Part shown: in pieces, positions 21,011 through 29,713 of the stretch
Numbering within the stretch: position 1 is the first letter of the stretch
Layout: each line of letters starts with the position of its first letter
The notes under the pieces: generated by a model
Seen by the model: only the letters and a program-made list of their open reading frames with translations
The model's database searches: none
What the model was told of the DNA's origin: nothing
DNA from: Porphyra umbilicalis
Taxonomy: Eukaryota; Rhodophyta; Bangiophyceae; Bangiales; Bangiaceae
Direction: 5' to 3'
Assembly (NCBI GenBank): GCA_002049455.2
Contig: KV918810.1
Span: 248,001-312,000, forward strand
Length of the DNA: 64,000 nt
Translations under genes and position numbers: made by a program

Positions 21011-22846
21011 TCACTGCCGATGGGCTGCCATCTCGGCAGCCAGCATGTCTTTGAACATCTGGTTATCCGGCTCGGCCAGGATGAGCTTCGTCAGGTTGGC
21101 CACACGCGCAGTATGCCTTTCGTCCGACTTGGCGCACAGCTCGCGGTCGGCGCGTCGACTGCTCTCGATCATGTTGGCCGTGATCGCCGCCAACACATCC
21201 CCCATGGCCTTGTCCGCCTGGGTGGCCGCTGCTGCGGGCTGACCGTCACGGCCAGACCGCCCACTCGCGCCCCCAGGGGCAACAGCAAGCGGTGGCTGCA
21301 GCAGAGCGGCCGCCGCTGCCCGCCGTCCCCCGTCTGGCAACTCCATGGTGCCTCCCCCAGGAGATGTGGTCCCCCCCAGAGCCCTGCGCGCCCCCACACA
21401 ATGCCTGGACGCCGAACCAGTGCCGAAAGAAGGCGCCCCCACCGGGGCCTCCTCATCCAGGCCCACGTCCCCCTCCATCAAGTCCTCCTCGTCCGCTCCG
21501 GCGTCCTCGTGGTTCTCACACACGTCCGACGTGTCCTCAAACATGCTGCCGCCCGCGTCTTCGTCTGCCGCGGGCGCCCTCCCGGATGATGCTGGTGGCA
21601 CGGGAGGTAGGGCACCGCTGACGCGGATGCCCGACCGACGGGGGGTACCGACGTACCGCATCGTGTTGTCAGCGAGTTGGAGAATCTCGTCGACATCTTG
21701 GACCGAGCCATGCCAATCTCGAGCCTTTTTCAGAACAATTTGACGCACGGCGGCCGCCTCCTGCTCCCCCGTCGTCCCCGTCAGGCCCCGCACCGACTTG
21801 GCCGCGGTGTGAAGGTCTTGTGCAGCCCTGACTACGCGGCAAAGCGCCAGCGAATCCCGGCCAATGGAGGCCAGCGTCATGGGCGGCTCGGCCGCGTCGC
21901 TGCGTGAGGCCTCGAGGCCACCCGCCGCAGACCCCGACTCAGCGTGCCCGGCGTCTGCCGCCGCTGACTCCGCCGTCCCTCCAGCTTCTGACCCCGACGC
22001 ACCGGCGGCACGTCCTACCGCCGACGATCCCAGCGTCGCCGCCGCCGCGGACACGGCGGTGGCCGCCGCGTCTTGACCGTCCATGTCCGCCTTGAGCAAG
22101 TCGCCCATAATGTTGGACAAATATAGTTGGAGGCTTCTAGATGATGACCCGTGGGACGCAACGCGAAAAGCGACCTCATCTGCCCACTTGGAGACGACAA
22201 ACAGCCGCTCGTCCATGGTCACCATGACCCCACGAACTGAGGCACCGTCGCCGGCTTCGTCATTGGCGCCGCGTTGCGCACGACTGCGGCCGCGCCCAGC
22301 ACCAACTCGACCACGGCCCCGGCCGCCCTGGCCTCGTCCCCGTCCACCACCACTGCGGCCACGTCCGCGGCCGCTGCCGCTGTTGGGAACACCACCGGCG
22401 CGGCGGGCAACGCCGCCTCGAGACACGCCCTTCGACGGTCCGCCGCGCCCACGGCGGGCTGGGACACGTGGAGAGCGCTCGTCATCTTGAGGTGCCGTGG
22501 CCCGAGACCCCGCCACATTCTCGTGCAACACGTCGTCCTCAATTTGTGAGGCGAGGTCGTTGATCGTGGGGGAGCAACGCGCCACGTGGGCGTCCCCGTC
22601 GCTGTCGTGATGGCGTGCATCGTCGGCATCTTGCGCTCGCGTGTCTGCAAATACATGACCAGGGGGATCGTTGTGGTCGGCGATATCACCGCCACGGAAG
22701 CGGGGGGAGAGCCTTGCAGCGACAGCCGACGAAGCGGCTGTTGGCGCGGGTGCACCACCACCAACGTCGGTGGTGGTGGTGCCACCAACCCCGCCCCCCA
22801 CTGCCGCCGCCGCCGCCGCCGCTGCCGCCGCCGCCGCGGCCATCAT
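21011..22846 (-). CDS. accessory protein of Harbinger element 1
   Basis: 611 residues from the ATG at 22846 (MMAAAA...). Not a transposase. It has an N-terminal low-complexity part, a GRGRG/RG-rich basic stretch (around residues 160-200), a helical region RLFVVSKWADEVAFRVASHG, a second helical block around CRVVRAAQDLHTAAKSVRGL with WHGSVQDVDEILQLADNTMR, acidic linkers, and a helical C-terminus. PIF/Harbinger elements classically encode a second, Myb/SANT-like DNA-binding protein needed for transposition. Position and size fit that role, but I cannot see a clear SANT domain here. The frame continues open upstream through an in-frame 34-residue repeat, so a longer N-terminus is possible. Confidence 0.65.
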   Translation of the reverse strand: MMAAAAAAAAAAAAAVGGGVGGTTTTDVGGGAPAPTAASSAVAARLSPRFRGGDIADHNDPPGHVFADTRAQDADDARHHDSDGDAHVARCSPTINDLASQIEDDVLHENVAGSRATAPQDDERSPRVPARRGRGGPSKGVSRGGVARRAGGVPNSGSGRGRGRSGGGRGRGQGGRGRGRVGAGRGRSRAQRGANDEAGDGASVRGVMVTMDERLFVVSKWADEVAFRVASHGSSSRSLQLYLSNIMGDLLKADMDGQDAAATAVSAAAATLGSSAVGRAAGASGSEAGGTAESAAADAGHAESGSAAGGLEASRSDAAEPPMTLASIGRDSLALCRVVRAAQDLHTAAKSVRGLTGTTGEQEAAAVRQIVLKKARDWHGSVQDVDEILQLADNTMRYVGTPRRSGIRVSGALPPVPPASSGRAPAADEDAGGSMFEDTSDVCENHEDAGADEEDLMEGDVGLDEEAPVGAPSFGTGSASRHCVGARRALGGTTSPGGGTMELPDGGRRAAAAALLQPPLAVAPGGASGRSGRDGQPAAAATQADKAMGDVLAAITANMIESSRRADRELCAKSDERHTARVANLTKLILAEPDNQMFKDMLAAEMAAHRQ

Positions 22847-22933
22847 TGCGTACGACACCACGCACCGCTTCACCACCAACGCCCCCCGACCACCGTAGGC
22901 CACACTCTCTCTCAGCGCGCGACACCCCTCGTA

Positions 22934-23137
22934 GGCCTTGGCACGGCCAGCGGGAGCGTGCAACCACCGTGGGAGACAATGGCACGCACGGGGGACGATG
23001 AAGATTCTCAAGCAATAGGTGTTCTCGATGCACCAGGCCTTGGCACGGCCAACGCAAGCGCTCAACCAGCGTGGGAGACAACGGCACGCACGGGGGACGA
23101 GGAAGAATCTCAAGCAATAGGTGTTGGCGATGCACCG
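22934..23137. repeat. 102-bp tandem repeat, two copies, in frame
   Basis: Copies start at 22934 and 23036 (GGCCTTGGCACGGCCA). 102 bases is 34 codons, and in the minus frame of the accessory gene both copies encode a Cys-rich unit CI-NTYCLR-F-VPRACxCLPRWL. It is either upstream DNA or an N-terminal extension of the accessory gene. Confidence 0.8.
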
Positions 23138-23668
23138 GGGTGGAGGGGGGGGCAGCAGTGCTGTGATAGTGCACGCCTTGGGGGCGGCGGTGTGATACCG
23201 CCGGAAAGAGGAGAGGGGGGGAAGCCGGCGTCGCAATAAGAGCACCAGTACAAAAATGGGGGGCGGGGAAACTCGGCGAGAGCCAGGGTGGGCGGGGAAA
23301 CAAAGTGGTGTGAAAGGCAAGATACGGTGCAAGAGGTGGGCAACGAGTGGAACACCAGCCAGGCTCGTGCATAAAAAATTGCTCGTGGATCTATAGACGC
23401 GCCGGTACACCGCTGCGCTTGATGCTACCGCCGACGAGCGCAGGCACCGACACACCACCGGGCCACAGGTACAAAGAGAAAACAAAGCTGCGTGTGCTCG
23501 TACAACCGGGTCGAGCGAGACAACATGCGCGCTGCGCACGTCCGCTGGAGGGAGAGTAGATCAGCCGCGCACCGTCATGGGTGCCTGTGACGGCCGTGAG
23601 GGTGCAGGTGGTCGCACAGGCGACTCGAAACGCATCCGTACGGCGGCTGTGGGGGGGCGGGGCGCGGT

Positions 23669-24075
23669 GGCGACCCGAAACCCGCCCGTGCGGCGTCCGT
23701 GGGGGGTGCGGGGCGCGCTGACGACCCGCGATCCGCGCGTGTGGCGGCTGTGAGGTGCGCGGGCGCAGTGGCGACCCGAAACCCGCCCGTGCGGCGGTTG
23801 TGAGGGGTGCGGGGCGCGCTTACGACCCGCGATCCGCGCGTGTGGCGGCTGGGAGGCGCATGGGGCGCGGTGGTGTCCCGAAACCCGTCCGTGCGGCGGT
23901 TGTGAGGGGTGCGGGGCGCGCTTACGACCCGCGATCCGCGCATGTGGCAGCTGGGAGGTGCGCGGGGCGCGGTGGCGACCCGAAACCCGTCCGTGCGGCA
24001 GCTGTGGGGGGTGTGGCGCGCGCCGGCATTCGGGACGGCTGCGGGGCGCACCGGCAACCCGTGGTGGGTGGTGGG
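23669..24075. repeat. ~102-bp satellite-like tandem array
   Basis: About four units beginning CGACCCGAAACCC at 23671, 23772, about 23874 and 23976. Each splits into two half-units (CGACCCGAAACCCG-CCGTGCGGC and TACGACCCGCGATCCGCGCG). Open frames through it on both strands reflect the period of 34 codons and are not convincing genes. Confidence 0.85.
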
Positions 24076-24458
24076 GCTGGCGCAGTTGCGATCCGCCGCC
24101 CCTGTGTGTCCGAACCGTGTGGGCGGCAGAGCGGATCGATGCAGGCCACGGTTTCCATAATGGAGGGCTGCCGTGTGGCCATGCAAGGAACGCTTGCGCA
24201 ACCAGTGTGATTGTCCTTCCTGCCGTAGAAAATCGGAGGGCGGCCTCGGAGATCCACGACTTCCACTGACCGTGCCCTCATTTGCATCTTCTCGAATTCA
24301 AGTGCGGACTGCATAGCCGTACGCGTGATCCTAAATCCAATTCTGTTCGTATTTAGGAACCCTTGGGCACCCCCTGAAGTGGTCGAGCGACCCCCTCCAA
24401 ACAGGGCTTCAACCGTTGTTGAACCAGCCTAGTGGGGCTTGGACCGCGCAGTGGGGCT

Positions 24459-24591
24459 TATTGTGCTTCTCACAAAAACTGGATCCGCAACATCCGCTTC
24501 AGCATCATGAACCGCCCCCTGAGCCAATGAAACAGTGATTTTGCAACGGAAGCTGATAAACCGAGGTCCAGTTTTTGTGAGAAGCACAATA
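24459..24591. mobile_element. 133-bp inverted-repeat (MITE-like) unit
   Basis: A perfect 25-base inverted repeat: 24459-24483 (TATTGTGCTTCTCACAAAAA...) and 24567-24591, with an 83-base spacer. Size and structure fit a MITE or a hairpin. It lies just outside the CACTA-like terminus at 24419-24434. No target duplication identified. Confidence 0.6.
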
Positions 24592-26327
24592 TGCGAGGCG
24601 CTGCTTGACCAGTATGATGCGACCCGATCTCAAGATAACTCCTCGTGTCTCGCGCAATCCAAGGCATCTGATTGGCTCTCGCATATGGCTATCGCTTTGG
24701 CGATCGCTAAACAGAATGCCATCCCATGCAAATATGATAACCATTCGGTTTTATTCATCGCAACTTCTTTACAGAGGCCGACAGTACTTAGGTTCTTCTG
24801 GCTCGACTTGCGATCGGCTGCGGTGAGGTGATTTCAATACTACTGGCAAGAAAGAGAAGTACGAAAGACAGCATTTACGGGGTGTTCGGACGAGATAAAA
24901 TCCAATTTTACTTGCCCTGGCAGAATCTGATCACGCAAGAGTGTGCCTCGTACCAATCCACCATGCCCTATCACTTTTCATCGTCCGCCCCAGCCAAAAC
25001 CACGTCAACTGTCTCATCGACGGCCTCAACTTCGGTCTCAGCCACCTCCCAGCGACGCATGACCTGCGCACGGTCTTTTCCCGCATACGCTCTCGTACTC
25101 GCGCTGGAGCGTCGTGTTGGCCATCATGGCTACTGGAGCAGACTCGTCCAACTTTTTGTTGTCAGCAACAGGCTGAACGTCATCCGGCTGGCGTCTGAGC
25201 TCAGTGTTGACCCTGTTGGGCAGACAGTCCGCCTTCAGGCAAACTGGCGGGCAATCTGCGCGGGCAACGTTGCGTTCCATTTCTCCAGGATGAGCTCGGA
25301 TTTGTTCAAGTTGATTCCTGCCTGAGAATAAGTTCAACAGGTGGACGATAAATATGTTTGCAGTCCACATTCCCCGTTCTCTCTGCGCCTGTGGTGCGTT
25401 CTTCGGCCCGGTTCCATCCACTGTGGATATATCCGGGACGGATTTATCCGAAGAATGGCTGTATGGCGATGGCTATGGCTCAATGGGTTCCCGATAGACA
25501 TGCCCGTAGCTATCATATGGCGATTTGGCGCACCGATAGACGTGCTCTCAGACGTTGGAAACAGCCCCCACGATCTATTTTAGTGGCTTAATCTCTGAAA
25601 ATCATCGGGGGTCGGTTCTGATTGACGTACTACAGTCAGTCTCCATCCATATCCCACCCTCCCGAAGAACATGTGTCGTTGTCGTGTTGCACGGTCGCTT
25701 TCGAATACTCATGTAGCCCGCTACAGTACGGCCCCGAAGAACGCCTGGGGTAGACCAGAAACGTAGCACCCTTCCTAGGCCATGAGCGTAGCACCCTCAC
25801 TGGAACAGGCAGTTTGGATTCGTGATTGGACAAGCGCGACAGTCAGGCTACTGCGTGATTATATTTTTCAGAAATGGATTAGATGACGAAGAAATACGCA
25901 TTTTATGGTCTGGAAGCACACACGCACCAGCCATTCTCGATCGCTCCCTCTCTCCCCACCCCCCCCCCCCCCCCCCCCCCTACACCCCGTTCCGCCGATC
26001 CGCGAATCCACCTCCCTCGCGACCGCGCAATGTCGGCGCGCAGGCCCTGTCTAAACGGCTCGTGTCTAAGCACGTGTTTGGTCGGACAAGTCCGTGTCTG
26101 AGCGAGGGCTGCATGCGGCTGTCTTAACGGGACGCTCAGATGTCAAACTGTGCTTGGTTGTAAAGTAGCCTGCATATTTGATGCGGCCCTCGGTGCCCGC
26201 ATTGGTCAGCATTGTTGGGCATCCAGATCGAGGAGGGATCATCAGCCGAGCTCTGCCCACTGACAGCCGTCCCCTCCACCACTGACCAAAGATACGACGG
26301 AGCAACCTCCCGCCCTACCCCAGTGCC
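24592..26327. other. intergenic, AT-richer
   Basis: Base composition falls clearly compared with the gene island. Short ORFs only, none with a recognised motif. 25425-25460 holds GTGGATATATCCGGGACGGA-like words similar to the subterminal GGATAT words of the hAT-like insertion (51300, 56800). 25957-25980 is a C-rich tract. Confidence 0.5.
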
Positions 26328-27757
26328 ATGCCCTCCCCCCGTGCGCCACGGCCCACCCTGATGGAGCGACGTCGTCACGCCGCGCGAGGTAGGATGGGAT
26401 TGCGCCGGCCGCTCGTTCGTACTCGCGCGCAAACGGCCGTCCGGGCGGCGCTTCTGGTGAGCATTGTGTCCGTGATCGCCGTTATGAACACCGCAGCATG
26501 CGTCACAATGCGCCGCACGCGTGAGCGCGCGCCGGCCATCCGGTCCCGGTTGGGCATGCCGCACAACTTGGCTGCGCTGTCCGAGATGGATTTCCGCCTG
26601 TTGCTTCGCATGAAGCGCAGTGACTTTTGGGCGTGGCTGGGTTTGGTGCGTTGTGCGTTGGTGTCCAACGACGAAATGGCCATCCTTTCGTCCGGTCAAC
26701 CTATACCGATTGAGTGTCGCCTTGCGATGACGCTGCGGATCTTGGCGGGCGCGTCATTTTTGGACGTCATGCTTGCATTTGGGGTGGGACGCAGCACCGT
26801 GTTCCATGTGTTTCGACAAGTAAGCATCATGCATATCTTGGCGTGCAGTGAAGACTAGCGGGTAGTTGGCGGTGATTGCATTTTTTCTGTTTTTTTCTTG
26901 TTCTTCGTTCACGCTCTGACCTACTTTTTCTTTCCTGTTTATTTTGGATGCAGGTTTTGGCCGCGTTAAATAACGATACTGAGCTAAAAAATGTTACCTT
27001 CCCTACCACTTTGGCAGAGTGCAGGCGGCAGAGCGAGCTCTTCAGGCGAGATGGCCGCAACCCGCTCACGGGCTGCGTGTCAGCCCTGGACGGGTTGGCC
27101 GTCAAGATCCAACGCCCGCGCCTGTCGGATGTGCCCAATTCTGTCGGCTACTACAATATGAAGGGGTTCTTTGCCGTGAACGTGCAAGCTGCCGTCGGGG
27201 CAGACTTTAAGTTCCAATTCTTGTCAGTGGCCACGGCCGGCTCGTGTCATGATAGCACCGCCTTTGCGGCAAGCGGTCTCGAGGAGCACTTGGACTCAGA
27301 CGATTGCCTGCCCGACGGGTATTGGGTCGCCGCGGACGACGCGTACTCGGCCGGCAGGCGGGTGGTCACTCCCTGGCCCGGTCGTCACCTCCTCTGGGAA
27401 CGAGATGCCTTTAACTATTGGCAGTCTTCGTCTCGCATCTTCGTGGAGCAGACTTTTGGCCAGTTGGTTGGGCGCTGGGGTATTCTATGGAAACCTCTGC
27501 GCTTTTCTCTGCCTATCGTCACACAGGTGTTGCGCGTGTGCGCCAAGCTGCACAATTTCCTCAAGGACAGGGGCACCAGCGACGCGGAGGACCTGTTGGA
27601 GCACGATGCCGCGGGGGGGAGTGGGGAGGTGCACTTGCAGGGTGATTGTGACTTGGACGAGACGCGTCGAAACCGCAACCGCACGGGGGAGAAGTGCCCG
27701 CTGCGCGTGGCCAAGACGAGGGATTTGAAGAGGATGGGCATACGCCGCCCCGCGTAG
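26328..27757 (+). CDS. PIF/Harbinger-type transposase, element 2, one intron
   Basis: Two exons, 26328-26819 and 26954-27757, give 431 residues. The triad is D210 (SALDGLAVKI), D292 (VAADDAYSAG) and E329 (IFVEQTFGQLVGRWG), and CAKLHNFLKD at the C-terminus is typical. The N-terminal exon carries a helix-turn-helix-like ASFLDVMLAFGVGRSTVFHV. Without splicing, exon 1 runs into a stop (QVSIMHILACSED). The GT-AG intron restores FRQ-VLAALNND in phase 0, as expected for the family. It converges on the accessory gene at 28019-29713, with 261 bases between. Confidence 0.88.
26820..26953 (+). other. spliceosomal intron, 134 bp
   Basis: Donor CAA|GTAAGC and acceptor TTTTGGATGCAG|GT, with a strongly T-rich interior (26880-26945). 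Removing it joins the two transposase exons in phase 0. It is one of very few introns I can support in the window. Confidence 0.85.
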
Positions 27758-28018
27758 AGTCTTTCCATTGTGTTTTTTTTCCATGGTAATAACGACAAAA
27801 GAGAGAAAGGGTACGGCCGACGATGTGAAACGAGCGGGAGAGTGCTGGACGAAGGGTGTCTTGGCAGACTGCACAATGCCACGGGTGGCCGAAATGAAAC
27901 GCACAGGATAATTTGGCTCGAGGCCAAACGCAGAGAACGAACACACAGTGGAGAACGAACACACAAAAGAGTGAACTAAAGAGATAGTAACATAAAGGAT
28001 GGCGGCACACGGACAAAT

Positions 28019-29713
28019 CTACGGGTCTGGCGCGGTCAGCTTGGCAACCTGAGACAGCAGATGCTTGAGCACAATACCAGAGGTTGGGTCATCGGGATTG
28101 TCCGCCACATCCCGACGCGCAGCCCGTACCCGCTCCATGACGGCGTCAAGGGCTTGAGCGTTGTCATGGATGTCCGTCGCCGCCGAGCCGACGGTCGGGC
28201 CCAAGGCGGTCGTGAGCGCCGTCGTCAACGCCTCCATACCCTGGATGGCCACCTCGGCTACCTTGGCGCGCTTGGCGCGCCCTTGGCCAGGGGCGCCCAC
28301 GGCAGGGCTCCCGGGTAATCCGAGCTCGCATTGTACCGAGCTCGGGATGGTGCGCAGCACGTAGCCCATCACGGGGGTGCCGTACAGCAGGCAGTGTATA
28401 TACAAGAGCCGGCTGTCCCCTCCCACGAAGTTTTTCAGCTCCCCCGGCGCGTTTCTACCGGTACCCTTGTGGTGCTCAACCGCGACAGTGTACGCAGAAC
28501 GCATTGCGCGGTACTGAGTCTCTAGCTTCGAGGCGTCACGTGGCCCCAAATGGCGGCACGGGTCAATCCCTCGCACATCGTCCTCCATCACGCCGTCAAC
28601 AAGCTTGGCGAGCGTCGGTAAATAAGATGCACTGTTGTAGAGGGGGGCCAGGGTGGTGGTCCACAGCCCCGCATGCGCACGGTCAAGCTCGGCGCGTGTC
28701 AGCGGCAGGTTGGCGCGCTCCACCGCACTACGGCATTGGCGGTCCACCATAACGTGAAATAGGCGCGCACGATCATTCGCAGTGAATTTCGGCGACCGTG
28801 AGGAAGAGCCCGGGCTTGCTGCCGCTCGGCGCCCGCGAATTGAAGGGGGGCGCGACCGCGTGGCCGCCGGACTTGGGCTGTCATTCGCCACGGTTGCACC
28901 CTCGGGCGGGCCCGATGAGGGTTGTCGGGAACCGGCGCATTGCTGGACAGCCGGGCTCGGATGAGCGTCGACGCCCAATGTGGATGAATTCGTGGGTGAG
29001 CCTACCGAGAACCTGCGAAAGACACCAGGCGGACTGTCAACCGCGCTCGGGCGGGCGCCGTCAGCGCGCGCGACCGAATCGCCGACGGGATCCGGTCGGG
29101 TACCGTCGCCGCATGGGCCGAGTCCGTCGCCAAGAGTGGCAGGATCACTCGGGTGAGCGCCCCCAATGTCCGGGGGCGCACCGGCACGCGAAGGGATGGG
29201 GCCAGCGCCTACCAGAATGTCACCGGCACCGCCGGCCTCGTGCGAGCCTGTCACTTGCGGCGGCCCATCATGAGCATGATGCGCCGCGCGAGAGAGAAGC
29301 CGTGAGCGAAGCGCACGACGCGGGGTGTTGCTGCCGTTGAGCGCATGGTCGTCCATCAGCGCTTCTAGGGCCACGTCGCTAACGTCCTCGCGCGCCATTA
29401 CTTCCAACGCGGCGCGCCTCTTGACAACCTTGGTTGCGCCCATCTTGCCGACAACGTCGAGCACCCGCATGACAATACGCAGGTCCATGGAGGAGAGGCA
29501 CATCAAGAACTTCTCTGCCTTGGCGCGATTAAAGCCCCCGCGCTCAGGGCGCCAGCCATCCCTGGGCGGTTGCGACTCGGGGGAGAGCGCGTCCTCGGCC
29601 GAAGGCACGGCTGCCACAGGGAAAGTGGAGTGAACGGGCATCGAGGGGGATGCAGGGGTAGGGAGGACGACCGGGGCGGCCGAGACGGACGAGGGAGCGC
29701 CATCAAAGACCAT
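28019..29713 (-). CDS. accessory protein of Harbinger element 2, possible Myb/SANT-like domain
   Basis: 564 residues from the ATG at 29713 (MVFDGAPSSVSAAPVV). A helical domain around residues 306-430 reads FTANDRARLFHVMVDRQC, then HAGLWTTTLAPLYNSASY and SKLETQYRAMRSAYTVAVEH. This is the Trp-containing three-helix layout of Myb/SANT-like (Myb_DNA-bind_3) proteins that partner PIF/Harbinger transposases. The preceding ~200 residues are Pro/Gly/Asp-rich linker; another helical part (NRAKAEKFLMCLSSMDLRIV) is near the N-terminus. KRAKVAEVAIQG near the end could hold a nuclear localisation signal. Domain naming is by eye. Confidence 0.7.
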   Translation of the reverse strand: MVFDGAPSSVSAAPVVLPTPASPSMPVHSTFPVAAVPSAEDALSPESQPPRDGWRPERGGFNRAKAEKFLMCLSSMDLRIVMRVLDVVGKMGATKVVKRRAALEVMAREDVSDVALEALMDDHALNGSNTPRRALRSRLLSRAAHHAHDGPPQVTGSHEAGGAGDILVGAGPIPSRAGAPPDIGGAHPSDPATLGDGLGPCGDGTRPDPVGDSVARADGARPSAVDSPPGVFRRFSVGSPTNSSTLGVDAHPSPAVQQCAGSRQPSSGPPEGATVANDSPSPAATRSRPPSIRGRRAAASPGSSSRSPKFTANDRARLFHVMVDRQCRSAVERANLPLTRAELDRAHAGLWTTTLAPLYNSASYLPTLAKLVDGVMEDDVRGIDPCRHLGPRDASKLETQYRAMRSAYTVAVEHHKGTGRNAPGELKNFVGGDSRLLYIHCLLYGTPVMGYVLRTIPSSVQCELGLPGSPAVGAPGQGRAKRAKVAEVAIQGMEALTTALTTALGPTVGSAATDIHDNAQALDAVMERVRAARRDVADNPDDPTSGIVLKHLLSQVAKLTAPDP

